Below, piece after piece: positions 7,934-15,450 of a stretch of 21,026 nucleotides of DNA (its first letter is position 1; each line of letters opens with the position of its first letter). A program made the translations under genes and the position numbers. Below the pieces are notes generated by a model that saw nothing but the letters and a program-made list of their open reading frames with translations, did no database searches and was not told the DNA's origin. Origin of the DNA: a virus; the IMG/VR virus record IMGVR_UViG_3300001686_000035, positions 1-21,026 of that record; one strand, written 5' to 3'.

Positions 7934-8873
7934 GCCGACGTACAACAGCGTGATCTCACGCTCCGATGTGCAGGCGCTCGTCCCCGAGCAGGTGTCGACC
8001 GCCATGCTCGCGAGCGTCGCCTATCAATCGGCGGCGTTGTCGCTGTTTCGACGCGTGCCGATGTCGACGAACCAGACGCGCATGCCCGTGCTCGCCGCGC
8101 TGCCCATCGCGTACTTCGTCGGCGGCGATACCGGCCTGAAGCAGACGACGAAGGCCGCATGGGACAACAAGTTCCTCAACGTCGAAGAGATCGCCGCCAT
8201 CGTGCCCATCCCCGAGGCGGTGCTCGACGACGCGACGTTCGACGCGTGGGGTTCAGTGCAGCCACTGCTCGAGGCAGCGATCGCGCAGAAGCTCGACGCG
8301 GCCGTGCTGTTCGGCGTCACGAAGCCGGCGAGCTGGCCGACCGACATCGTCACCGCAGCACGAGCGGCCGGCAATGAGATCGACCGCGGCTCAGCGACAG
8401 CCGCTGAAGGCGGCATCGTCGAGGACTTCAACATGCTGTACGCCCTCGTCGAAGAGGGCGGCTTCACCCCGAACGGCGTGATCGCTCGCACCGCAGTCAA
8501 GGCGCGTCTGCGCGGCGCACGTGACACGACCGGCCAAGCGCTCGCTGATCTGTCAGCCGGCACGATCTGGGGCGACCCTCTGCGCTTCGTCGTCCCCGGC
8601 GGCTGGCCTACCGCAGCGAGCGGCGCAGCCGAAGCGATCGCCGGTGACTTCAATCAGGCGATCCTCGGCGTGCGCCAGGACATCACGTACAAGGTGCTCG
8701 ATCAGGCGTCGCTCACCGACGACGCCGGTGTCGTCATCTTCAACCTGCCGCAGCAGGACATGGTCGCGCTGCGCGTCGTCGCCCGCTACGCCTACCAGGT
8801 CGCCAACCCGATCAATTACGAGCAGCCGAGCGAGGCCGCCCGCTTCCCGTTCGCCGTTCTGTCGGCGCCCTGA
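7932..8873 (+). CDS. Major capsid protein (HK97 fold)
   Basis: The main shell protein, 313 residues, within the normal range for the HK97-fold family. The sequence has the family layout: an N-terminal arm ending in AALSLFRRVPM, a beta-rich E-loop area (residues 50-75, with MPVLAALPIAYFVGG), the spine-helix region beginning VPIPEAVLDDA, and a C-terminal P-domain with repeated beta strands. The GTG start at 7932 is supported by an AGGAGG eight bases upstream. No N-terminal scaffold is fused on, since a separate scaffold gene precedes it. Order portal, MuF, scaffold, capsid is standard. The chainmail cross-link residues cannot be judged from sequence alone. Confidence 0.93.
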   Translation: MPTYNSVISRSDVQALVPEQVSTAMLASVAYQSAALSLFRRVPMSTNQTRMPVLAALPIAYFVGGDTGLKQTTKAAWDNKFLNVEEIAAIVPIPEAVLDDATFDAWGSVQPLLEAAIAQKLDAAVLFGVTKPASWPTDIVTAARAAGNEIDRGSATAAEGGIVEDFNMLYALVEEGGFTPNGVIARTAVKARLRGARDTTGQALADLSAGTIWGDPLRFVVPGGWPTAASGAAEAIAGDFNQAILGVRQDITYKVLDQASLTDDAGVVIFNLPQQDMVALRVVARYAYQVANPINYEQPSEAARFPFAVLSAP

Positions 8874-8890
8874 CCGTTAGGAGCTGTGTC

Positions 8891-9124
8891 ATGAGCACCA
8901 ATGATCCGTACGACCCGAGCGTCGAGCAGGACGAGACCACGACGACGGGCGAGCCGCAGCCTGACGAGACGAGCGTCGAGCCGCAGCCTGACGAGACGAG
9001 CGTCGAGAGCGAGACGAGCGTCGAGCAGCAGAGCGAAGAGACGAGCGACGACGAGCGCGATCACATCGGGTTGACCCCTGACGAGCGACGCGCGGCCGAA
9101 GACGCTTCATCGAGCGAGACGTAA
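8891..9124 (+). CDS. Small acidic repeat protein of the head region
   Basis: A 77-residue, very acidic and low-complexity protein made almost only of Glu, Asp, Ser, Thr, Pro and Gln, so probably disordered. The block EPQPDETSV occurs twice in a row (21-29 and 30-38), followed by a shorter ETSV copy. The C-terminal third (about 55-77) is less repetitive and contains LTPDERRAAEDA, a likely helix. Start: ATG with AGGAG at 8879-8883. It sits exactly between the capsid and adaptor genes, where many actinophages carry a small head protein. I do not recognise a family and assign no function; head decoration or internal packing is possible. The coding call rests on the ribosome binding site and the snug fit between two genes. 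Confidence 0.7.
   Translation: MSTNDPYDPSVEQDETTTTGEPQPDETSVEPQPDETSVESETSVEQQSEETSDDERDHIGLTPDERRAAEDASSSET
8951..9022 (+). repeat. 27-bp tandem repeat inside the acidic protein gene
   Basis: Two perfect 27-bp copies lie head to tail at 8951-8977 and 8978-9004, each starting GAGCCGCAGCCTGACGAG. After six bases, a 12-bp partial copy (GAGACGAGCGTC) follows at 9011-9022. The unit is a multiple of three, so copy-number change would keep the frame and change only the length of the acidic domain. Confidence 0.95.
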
Positions 9125-9703
9125 ATGGCGGCGCTGGCGACGCTCGCGCAGCTCGAAGCGCGTCTCGGTCGGCAGATCAGCGATGTCGACGAGATGACGC
9201 GCGCCGAGGCACTGCTCGACGACGCCAGCGCAGCCGTGCGCTCGTACACCGGTCAGTACATCTCGTCAGCCAGCTCCAGTGAGCGCCTGGCAGCCCGGCA
9301 CGGCTACGTGCGACTGCCACAGCGTCCTGCGCTCAGCGTCGACGACGTCGTGAACGACGACGCTCTCGACGTGCCGTTCCGCTGGGCGCTCGGATCTGAA
9401 GAGGTGCAGCTCGACGCCGCGTTCTACTGCCCCCCGTCGCAGCGACGCGTGTACGTGACCGTCACCTACAGCCACGGCTACGCCGTCGTGCCCGATGACA
9501 TCGTCGCAGTGACATGCAACATCGCGGCTCGCAGTCTCGGCGTGCGCGCCGAGGACGCCGCGGTCACGAGCCAGACCATCACGAACTTCTCGGAGAGCTA
9601 CGGCCCGGTCGGTGCTGCCGGCCCGGTCGGGCTGTTCAGCTCCGAGACGATGGTGCTCGATCGCTACCGTCGCGTCGGTACGACCGCCTGGGCGGTGACA
9701 TGA
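9125..9703 (+). CDS. Head-tail adaptor (connector) protein
   Basis: Likely first ring of the neck, docking under the portal (gp6/gp15-type connector). The 192 residues begin with the usual helical segment: TLAQLEARLGR, then an ALLDDASAAVRSYTGQ helix near residues 29-44. A beta-rich middle contains RLPQRPALSVDDV, a frequent adaptor motif, and YVTVTYSHGYAVVPDDIVAVTCNIAAR follows as the last long helix. The tail end YGPVGAAGPVGLFSSE resembles the C-terminal insert that enters the portal clip in other members. ATG 9125 starts directly after the TAA of the acidic protein gene. Role assigned from pattern and position. Confidence 0.82.
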   Translation: MAALATLAQLEARLGRQISDVDEMTRAEALLDDASAAVRSYTGQYISSASSSERLAARHGYVRLPQRPALSVDDVVNDDALDVPFRWALGSEEVQLDAAFYCPPSQRRVYVTVTYSHGYAVVPDDIVAVTCNIAARSLGVRAEDAAVTSQTITNFSESYGPVGAAGPVGLFSSETMVLDRYRRVGTTAWAVT

Positions 9704-10045
9704 ATGGCGCTCGCCCGCTTCATGGTGCGCAACGTCGAGCACGCGCCCGCCGTGTTCGTGACCGATCGCTACGGCAACCAACAGCGACAAGCCCCGGTGT
9801 GGAGCGCAACAGCCCGGCCGATCTGGCTCGGTCGCAACAGCGCCAGCGAGACGCTCGGCGAGCGCAGCAGCGGGCTCGAATCCGAGTGGCTCGCGTTCAG
9901 CGACGACGTGCAGTGGCCGATCGTCGCCGCCGACCAGCTGCGACTCGACGGTCAGATCTACGAAGTCGACGGCTCGCCTCACGTCGCCTGGACGCCGCAC
10001 GGCGCACACCATCTGGAGATCCCGCTTCGACTCGTGGAGGGCTGA
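9704..10045 (+). CDS. Head-tail stopper
   Basis: Probable head-closure protein (gp16 type) that plugs the portal after packaging. It is 113 residues long, small and beta-rich. The C-terminal half has the characteristic run QLRLDGQIYEVDG followed by a Trp-Thr-Pro-His-Gly turn and HHLEIPLRLVEG, the pattern of actinophage head-closure proteins. ATG 9704 follows directly on the TGA of the adaptor gene. The order adaptor, stopper, gp10-like, terminator is conserved in siphoviruses and supports the assignment; the sequence alone would be weak. Confidence 0.75.
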   Translation: MALARFMVRNVEHAPAVFVTDRYGNQQRQAPVWSATARPIWLGRNSASETLGERSSGLESEWLAFSDDVQWPIVAADQLRLDGQIYEVDGSPHVAWTPHGAHHLEIPLRLVEG

Positions 10046-10047
10046 AC

Positions 10048-10290
10048 ATGGCGACGACGGTCGTGCTCAATCAGCGAGCAGTGCGAGCGTTTCTGCGCGG
10101 CGAAGAAGGGCGCATCGTCTCTGAGCTGTCTCGCCGAGCCGAGCGCGTGCTGCACGCGGCCGGCAAGGGCTACGAGACGGAGAATTACGTCGGTCGCAAC
10201 CGAGCGCGCTCTGAGGTGCGCTCGATCGCTCCGGTCGGCACACGAGCACAGCAGGCGCTCTCGGGCGCACTGCAGGCCGGACGTGCGTGA
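10048..10290 (+). CDS. Small neck protein, HK97 gp10-like
   Basis: An 80-residue basic, helical protein starting at ATG 10048 with GGAGG at 10036-10040. The N-terminal helix contains AVRAFLRGEEG and a SRRAERVLHAAGKG segment, and the middle has ENYVGRNRARSEVRSI. This is the outline of gp10-like neck proteins, in which a helix carrying Ala-Lys-Gly is followed by a beta hairpin rich in Arg. It is shorter than most relatives (usually above 100 residues), and no beta-strand C-terminus is obvious. Position between stopper and tail terminator supports a neck or tail-completion role. Its stop overlaps the next ATG by one base (TGATG). Confidence 0.6.
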   Translation: MATTVVLNQRAVRAFLRGEEGRIVSELSRRAERVLHAAGKGYETENYVGRNRARSEVRSIAPVGTRAQQALSGALQAGRA

Positions 10291-10688
10291 TGAGTGCACT
10301 GCCGACGCTCGTGTTCCCCGACGCTGTCGAGATCGTGCTCGAACAGGTCGCCCAGCAGCTCAGCCTGCCGACCGGCACGAAGGTCCCGAACCCGCGCCCT
10401 GACAGCTTCGTGCTCGCTCGTCGCACCGGCTCGGGGCGCGTGACGATGGTGACCGAAGCGGTGTCGATCGCCTTCGAGTGCTGGGCCGGTTCGCCCGGCG
10501 AAGCCGATGACCTCGCGCAACGCGTCAGCGCTCTCGTGCACTCGATGCAAGGCGGCACGTACAGCAACGTCCCGATTTACCGAGTCAGTGATGTCGGCGG
10601 TCCGCGTGACCAGCCTGACGAGCTGTCCGACCAACCGCGTTCGACGTTCACGCTCGAAGTGCACGTGCGCGGCAAGCAGCAGCCGTAG
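10290..10688 (+). CDS. Tail terminator protein
   Basis: Likely caps the tail tube at its head-proximal end. The chosen start is ATG 10290, overlapping the previous stop (TGATG); a GTG directly before it would add one residue. The protein is 132 residues. Pattern seen: KVPNPRPDSFVLARRTG near 30-46, then TEAVSIAFECWAGSPGEADDLAQRV, and a C-terminal GGPRDQPDELSDQPRSTFTLEVHVRG. This series (VPNPRP, ECWA, GGP, PR-TFT-RG) is typical of actinophage terminator proteins. It lies directly before the tail tube gene, as expected. Confidence 0.82.
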   Translation: MSALPTLVFPDAVEIVLEQVAQQLSLPTGTKVPNPRPDSFVLARRTGSGRVTMVTEAVSIAFECWAGSPGEADDLAQRVSALVHSMQGGTYSNVPIYRVSDVGGPRDQPDELSDQPRSTFTLEVHVRGKQQP

Positions 10689-10697
10689 GAGGACCCT

Positions 10698-11237
10698 GTG
10701 CCAGCGAACCTTGACGCCATCGTCGTCGGGCAATTCGGTCATGTGCTGTACGCACCTATCGGCACCGCCGCGCCGGTCGATGCCACCACCGCGTTCGGGG
10801 TCGGCTGGGTCGACCTCGGCACGATCTCAGAAGACGGTCTCGAAGTCGCCAGCAACGAGGACACGAGCGACATCAAGCAGTGGGGCGGCGGTGTCGTACG
10901 CAAGCTCATCACCTCGTCTGAGTTGACGTTCAAGTTCATCTGCTTGGAGTCGACGGTCGGCGCCGTCGAGCGCTACTTCAAGACGACGATCGACACCACC
11001 GCCGGCAGCATCGACGTCGGCCGCGCCGTGCGCGACCCGATGATGTGGGGCTTCGACATCATCGACGGGTCGACGCACTATCGCTACCTCGTCGACAACG
11101 GCGAAGTCAGCGCCCGCGAGAACATCACCTACAAGGCCGACACCGCAGCGTCGTTCGGGCTCACCGTCACCGCCTATCAGGACGACCAAGGCGTCGCCGC
11201 CGTGCTGCTGTCCGACGCGACGTACTGGGGGCCGTGA
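10698..11237 (+). CDS. Major tail protein (tail tube)
   Basis: Tube subunit, 179 residues. AGGAGG at 10687-10692 precedes the GTG start. The protein opens with a Val-Gly-Gln-Phe-Gly-His loop and has WVDLGTISEDGLEVASNED, the conserved strand-loop of actinophage tube proteins, and an ELTFKFICLESTVGAVERYF segment. YLVDNGEVSARENITYKADTAASFGLTVTAY is the usual C-terminal beta sandwich. There is no Ig-like C-terminal extension. Position between terminator and the G/GT chaperones and tape measure is canonical. Expected to be among the most abundant virion proteins. Confidence 0.92.
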   Translation: MPANLDAIVVGQFGHVLYAPIGTAAPVDATTAFGVGWVDLGTISEDGLEVASNEDTSDIKQWGGGVVRKLITSSELTFKFICLESTVGAVERYFKTTIDTTAGSIDVGRAVRDPMMWGFDIIDGSTHYRYLVDNGEVSARENITYKADTAASFGLTVTAYQDDQGVAAVLLSDATYWGP

Positions 11238-11239
11238 GC

Positions 11240-11683
11240 ATGAGCGACGAACCGACACCGGCTACGACAGAGCCGTACGTGCTCGACGCGATCGAGCGCG
11301 AGAACGACGCGAAAGCGTGGCCCTTCTCCTTCGGCGGGCAGACGTACTACCTGCCGAGCGACTTCGACATGCGCGCGATGGCCGCGTTCAGCGGCGGGCG
11401 ACTCGACGACGCCTTTCGCATCTTGATGGGAGAGCAGCAGTGGCTGCAGCTGCAAGAGCGCACAGACGTCATCTTCGGCTTCACCGACCTGCAGCGACTC
11501 ATGGATGCCTACAGCAAGGCGTTAGGCATCGACCTAAAAGCGCGGGCGGCGTCTTCGCGCTCGTCCAGCGACATGCCGACGCCGTCGAAGCCGACCTCGC
11601 CCGTTTCTACGGGCTACGACTCGCTGACCTCTTCGCTCCCCGCCGGGCTGGTGCGCCGATCGTCCTCAGCTGGCGCCGCCTAG
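11240..11683 (+). CDS. Tail assembly chaperone G
   Basis: The unshifted product, 147 residues from ATG 11240, two bases after the tube gene stop. It is thought to help tape measure folding and tube assembly and is not a virion component. The N-terminal part has KAWPFSFGGQTYYLPSDFD and FGFTDLQRLMDAYSKALGI, the usual chaperone domain. After residue 100 (Lys of CTA AAA) the frame continues as a Ser/Thr-rich tail without clear homology (residues 101-147), as expected for a frame that is mostly a by-product of the shift site. The downstream -1 frame encodes the T domain. Confidence 0.87.
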   Translation: MSDEPTPATTEPYVLDAIERENDAKAWPFSFGGQTYYLPSDFDMRAMAAFSGGRLDDAFRILMGEQQWLQLQERTDVIFGFTDLQRLMDAYSKALGIDLKARAASSRSSSDMPTPSKPTSPVSTGYDSLTSSLPAGLVRRSSSAGAA

Positions 11684-11973
11684 CGGTGTTGATCACGTAC
11701 CTGCCCCCCGAGGCGATCACGCGGCGCATAGCCGGCGACGAGAGCGCGGGCTGGGGACACAGCGAGCAACTGCTCGCCGCTGCCGTCGATGCCCTGCACG
11801 CCGCCAACTGGCAGCGCGGCGGGCGCGGCACGAGACCGAAGCCGATCGCTCGGCCGGGCGTGCGCCGCCCGACGCTGACACTGCGACACGGCAGCCCCGA
11901 ACAGCCCGAGCGCGCCGCGCAGTACCTCGCCCAGTTCCTGCCACCGTCGCCTGAGGTGGCCGATGGCAATTGA
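11240..11973 (+). CDS. Tail assembly chaperone GT (-1 frameshift product)
   Basis: Fusion made when ribosomes slip back one base near 11533-11539. The first 100 residues are those of G; reading then moves to the -1 frame at AGC 11539-11541 and runs to the TGA at 11971-11973, giving about 244 residues. The T part has GVFALVQRHADAVEADLARFYGLRLADL and SWRRLAVLITYLPPEA, the standard T-domain pattern (acidic helix, Tyr-Gly-Leu, Ser-Trp-Arg-Arg-Leu). No in-frame ribosome binding site and start is needed. The end overlaps the tape measure start. Frame logic is read directly from sequence; actual slippage is inferred. Confidence 0.88.
11533..11561 (+). promoter_or_regulatory. Programmed -1 frameshift site
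   Basis: The heptamer CCTAAAA (11533-11539) is read C CTA AAA in the G frame and CCT AAA A in the -1 frame. The A-site codon re-pairs perfectly (AAA to AAA), while the P-site moves from CTA to CCT, so it is not a classical X XXY YYZ site. AGCGCG (11539-11544) pairs with CGCGCT (11556-11561), a six-pair stem starting right at the slip. The position is set by where G-family similarity ends and T-family similarity begins. Confidence 0.7.
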
Positions 11974-14900
11974 GATCGGCACCGCGTACGTCACGATCGT
12001 GCCGAGCGCACGAGGCTTCAGCGCGAAGCTGCGCGCCGAGGTAGGCGGCGCGGCTGGTGCGGGAGGCGTCGGTGCCGCGGCCGGCGATGACTTCTCCGCC
12101 GGCTTCATGAGCAAGGTGGGCGGCATCTCGAAAGGCATCGGCGCCGCGCTCGTCGGCGCGGTGACAGCAGCCGGCGCGTTCGGCTTGAAGGTCGCTGCCG
12201 CGAACGAGACGGCGGCGATCAGCTTCGAGACGCTGCTCGGCTCAGCCGACAAGGCGCAGGCGTTCATGGGGCAGTTGAAGGACTTTGCGGCGAAGACGCC
12301 GTTCGAGCTGCCCGGCTTGCGCACGAGCGCGTCGCAGCTGCTCGCGGTCGGCACGAACGCCAAAGACGTCATCCCGATCATGACGACGCTCGGCGACGCC
12401 ACCTCCGCGTTCGGGACCGGCTCTGAGGGCATCCAGCGCGCCACGCGTGCGCTCACGCAGATGCAGCAGAAGGGCAAGGTGCAAGCGAGCGAGATGCTGC
12501 AGCTCGCCGAGGCCGGCGTGCCCGCGTGGGAGGCACTCGCCAGCGTGCTGGGTGTCGACATCCCGACGGCACAGAAGATGGTCACGAACGGCCAGGTGCA
12601 GGCGAACAAGGTCTTCCAGGCGATCGAGACCGCTGCCGGCCCGGCGCTCGGTCGCGTCAAGGGCATGATGGACAAGCAGTCGGCGTCGCTGACCGGCATG
12701 TTGTCGACGTTCAAGGACGTCATGTCGCAGGGGCTCGGCGAGGCTATGGGGCCGGCAGTCGTGCAGCTCAAGAGCGCACTGCCTGACGTGACGAACGTGC
12801 TGTCGGGGGCGTTGCAGTCGATCGCTCCGCAGCTCGGTGAAGTCGTCGGCGGCTTCGTCGCCGCGATCAAGGGCTTGCTGCCCGCTATCGCCCCTGTCAT
12901 CGGCACCGTCGCCAACATCTTGGGGTCGGGGCTCAAGGCGATCGCGCCGATACTCGAACAGGTCGGCCCCATCTTCGGGCAGATGGCTGCAGTCATCGGC
13001 GATCAGCTCGCGAGCTCAATCACGATCGTCGCCCCGTTGATCATCGAACTCGCACACGGCTTCGCTCAGCTGGCGCCGGTCATGGGTTTCGTCGGCACGA
13101 CGATTGGCGGGGCGCTGCTCGATCTGGCACGACAGGTGCTGCCGCTGCTCGTGCCGCTCGTGCGCGGTCTGGCGATCGTGTTCTACAGCCTCGCGCTCGC
13201 GGCCAAGCCGCTGATCGAGCAGCTCGGCCAGGGCTTGACGTACGCGCTCGTCACGCTCGCACTCGCGGCGACGCGCATCGTCGCCACGCTCGGACCGGTG
13301 CTCGTCGACGTGTTCCTCGCGTTGCTGCCGGTCGTGCAGCAGCTGCTCGATCGAGTGCCTGAGCTAGCCGACGCGTTCCTTGAGATCCTGCCCGACCTGC
13401 TCGGCGTCATCGTGGCGATCGTGCCGCTGCTGCCGCGTCTGTTCGATGTACTGCCGGGGATCGCTGACGCGTTCTTGCGCATCTTGTGGGCCGTGCTGCC
13501 GCTCGTGCCGCAGCTCGCTGAACTCGCCGTGTCGCTGGCACCGCTGCTCGCACAGCTCATCGAGCTGGCGGTCGTCGTGCTCTCGGACAAGGACGTGCTC
13601 GACGTACTCGTACCGGCGCTGCTGCTCTTCATCGGGGCGATGCAGGCGATGGAGGTCATCGGCCCCGTCGTGGCCGCCATCGGCGGCTTCGTCTCGGCCA
13701 TCGGTGGCATCATCACCGCAGCAGGCGCCGCTGAAGGGGTGTTCGCGACGCTCGGGGCGATCATCGCAGCGACACCGATCGGCTGGGTCATCGGGCTCGT
13801 CGTGCTGCTCGGTGCCGCGCTGTTCTTGGCGTACAAGAAGTTCCAGCCGTTCGCTGACGCCGTCGATGAGATCGGACGGGCACTCGCCGCCGCGTTCGGC
13901 TGGGCGAAGGATTTCGCCGGGGCGCTGTTCAGCTGGGACACCGAGAAGCTCACGGCGATGCTCTCGGAGCTAGGCAACACGATCAAGACGTTCTTCGTCG
14001 AGACACTGCCGAGCTTCATCGCCGAGCAGGGACCGAAGCTGCTCGCATCGCTGTGGGGGTGGCTGACCGATGCGCTGCCGCAACTGCTCTTGAAGCTCGG
14101 CGAGCTGATCGGCGGCTTCACGGTGTGGTACTACACCGTAGCGATTCCGTGGCTCGTCTCGAACGGTCTCAAGCTGCTCGGCGCCCTGCTCGGCTGGCTC
14201 GCTGACATCGTGCCCAAGGCGCTCGGCGCGCTCGGTGGCTTGCTGGCGGCGATCGGCGTATGGGTCGTCGAAGAAGCGATCCCGTCGCTCATCTCCAAAG
14301 GGCTCAGCCTACTGGCCACGATGTTGCTCTGGCTTGCGTTGCTCCCGATCGAGGTGCCGTTCTGGCTCGGCAAGTTCTTGATCGCCATAGGTGACTGGGT
14401 CATCTTCACCGCCGTGCCGTGGCTCGCTGAGAAGGTGGTCGAGCTGGGTAAGGCGCTGATCGGCTTCGTCGCGTGGGCGCTCATCGAGGGACCGAAGAAG
14501 CTCGAAGAATTCGCCGGCATGCTCATCGGCTTCATCCTCGGCCTGCCCGATCGCATGACGACGGCCGCCAAGGATCTGTTCATCGGGCTCGTCAAGGCGT
14601 TCATCGCCGCCGTCAACTGGATCGTGCGCGTGTGGAACGACCTCAAGCTGTCGATCGGCCCGGTCGACATCTTGGGCCAGAAGGTCGGCCCGTTCGAGCT
14701 TGAGACCCCGAACCTCAACGAGATACCGGGGATCGATCACTTCGCACTCGGCGGACGCCCGTCGATGGGTCGCCCGTCGCTCGTCGGTGAACGCGGCGCC
14801 GAGCTGTTCTGGCCTGACAGCGCGGGCACGATCATCCCGGCGGCAGCGCTAGCCGGTGCCGCGTCCGGCTCGTCGGGTGGGCTGTCGATCGGGTCGCTCA

Positions 14901-14989
14901 CCGTCACGGGCCAAGAGCGCCCGGCTGAGACGGCATTCACGATACGCAGCGAGCTGCGTTGGCTCTCGATGGCAGCGGGGGAGACATGA
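11963..14989 (+). CDS. Tape measure protein
   Basis: Sets tail length and sits inside the tube; 1008 residues would correspond to a tail of very roughly 150 nm at about 0.15 nm per residue. The N-terminus (AIEIGTAYVTIVPS) and the following GIGAALVGAVTAAGAFG hydrophobic stretch are typical. Residues about 75-220 form the conserved tape measure N-terminal domain: ISFETLLGS, FAAKTPFELPGL, and QMQQKGKVQASEMLQLAEAG. The middle (250-670) is rich in long hydrophobic helices. Residues 677-858 hold about four repeats of 45 residues. The C-terminus has the classic FALGGRP and PSLVGERGAELFWP signature (927-951). ATG 11963 overlaps the end of the T frame. Confidence 0.97.
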   Translation: MAIEIGTAYVTIVPSARGFSAKLRAEVGGAAGAGGVGAAAGDDFSAGFMSKVGGISKGIGAALVGAVTAAGAFGLKVAAANETAAISFETLLGSADKAQAFMGQLKDFAAKTPFELPGLRTSASQLLAVGTNAKDVIPIMTTLGDATSAFGTGSEGIQRATRALTQMQQKGKVQASEMLQLAEAGVPAWEALASVLGVDIPTAQKMVTNGQVQANKVFQAIETAAGPALGRVKGMMDKQSASLTGMLSTFKDVMSQGLGEAMGPAVVQLKSALPDVTNVLSGALQSIAPQLGEVVGGFVAAIKGLLPAIAPVIGTVANILGSGLKAIAPILEQVGPIFGQMAAVIGDQLASSITIVAPLIIELAHGFAQLAPVMGFVGTTIGGALLDLARQVLPLLVPLVRGLAIVFYSLALAAKPLIEQLGQGLTYALVTLALAATRIVATLGPVLVDVFLALLPVVQQLLDRVPELADAFLEILPDLLGVIVAIVPLLPRLFDVLPGIADAFLRILWAVLPLVPQLAELAVSLAPLLAQLIELAVVVLSDKDVLDVLVPALLLFIGAMQAMEVIGPVVAAIGGFVSAIGGIITAAGAAEGVFATLGAIIAATPIGWVIGLVVLLGAALFLAYKKFQPFADAVDEIGRALAAAFGWAKDFAGALFSWDTEKLTAMLSELGNTIKTFFVETLPSFIAEQGPKLLASLWGWLTDALPQLLLKLGELIGGFTVWYYTVAIPWLVSNGLKLLGALLGWLADIVPKALGALGGLLAAIGVWVVEEAIPSLISKGLSLLATMLLWLALLPIEVPFWLGKFLIAIGDWVIFTAVPWLAEKVVELGKALIGFVAWALIEGPKKLEEFAGMLIGFILGLPDRMTTAAKDLFIGLVKAFIAAVNWIVRVWNDLKLSIGPVDILGQKVGPFELETPNLNEIPGIDHFALGGRPSMGRPSLVGERGAELFWPDSAGTIIPAAALAGAASGSSGGLSIGSLTVTGQERPAETAFTIRSELRWLSMAAGET
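13991..14536 (+). repeat. Four ~45-residue repeats in the tape measure protein
   Basis: Protein residues 677-722, 723-767, 768-812 and 813-858 align as imperfect repeats. Each begins with two bulky residues, then a (V/T/E)(A/T)(I/L/V)P(W/S)(L/F) motif: TLPSF, AIPWL, AIPSL, AVPWL. Then come Gly or Lys and a Leu-rich helix, a Trp or Phe near position 22-24, and in the first three units a closing Gly-x-x-Trp type turn. The DNA copies have diverged, so the repeat is old rather than a recent expansion. Confidence 0.75.
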
Positions 14990-15450
14990 CCACGTACGTC
15001 ATCACGTCGCCTGAGTACATCGAGATCGATGACGTGCCGCTGTCGACGCCGGCATGGGAGACGTCGAACGCCGACGATCTGTGGTCGTCACCCGACGTCC
15101 GCGGCGACGATCTGCTCGTGCCCGGCGGCGACGGGGTACGCGCCTACCCGCGACGAGCGACGGTCACGAAGGCGTCGATCGAGCTGTCGGTGTACGGCGA
15201 TGTCGCCCCGGACGGCAGTGTGCAGTCCGACGAGCGCATCGGCATGGCGGCGAACTGCGATGCGCTGCGAGCGCTCACGACGTCGACAGGCGTCGCGGCA
15301 GACGGCACGAGGCTGTGTACGCTGCATCTGGCAGCAGGCGGTACGCGCAGCGGGCGAGCACACGTGCTGCGCATTCGCTTCGCTCGCAACGGGCGCAACC
15401 TCGCTGTCGCGCAGCTTGAGCTGTCGATCCCGTCGGGGGCGCTGCTGTGA
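14986..15450 (+). CDS. Minor tail protein (distal-tail position)
   Basis: A 154-residue protein. The chosen start is ATG 14986, overlapping the tape measure stop (ATGA); upstream in-frame starts would extend it into the tape measure gene. The pattern DDVPLSTPAWETSN, DVRGDDLLVPGGDGVRAYPRRAT and a late TRLCTLHLAAGG followed by a beta-rich LAVAQLELSIPSGALL is shared by small minor tail proteins of actinophages encoded just after the tape measure. In that position siphoviruses usually encode the distal tail hub. Function as hub is inferred from place; the family match is to a tail structural protein. Confidence 0.8.
   Translation: MTTYVITSPEYIEIDDVPLSTPAWETSNADDLWSSPDVRGDDLLVPGGDGVRAYPRRATVTKASIELSVYGDVAPDGSVQSDERIGMAANCDALRALTTSTGVAADGTRLCTLHLAAGGTRSGRAHVLRIRFARNGRNLAVAQLELSIPSGALL

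Noticed and set aside
9514-10047. N-terminal extension of the frame that holds the 80-residue neck protein
   Set aside because: The upstream part is Arg/Ser-rich, covers the adaptor and stopper genes in another frame, and a ribosome binding site with ATG lies at 10048.
11540-11683. Sequencing error instead of a programmed frameshift between G and T
   Set aside because: The G/GT arrangement, with T in the -1 frame before the tape measure, is the norm in siphoviruses, and the slip-prone A run lies at the expected place.
11680-12996. Long open frame on the - strand opposite the tape measure
   Set aside because: Ser/Ala/Pro/Cys-rich shadow of hydrophobic tape measure codons; no start context or family, and it lies wholly against a clear gene.
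13183-14121. Second long - strand frame opposite the tape measure
   Set aside because: Same Ser/Ala/Thr/Met-rich bias from antisense reading of Leu/Ala/Gly codons; no ribosome binding site or domain seen.
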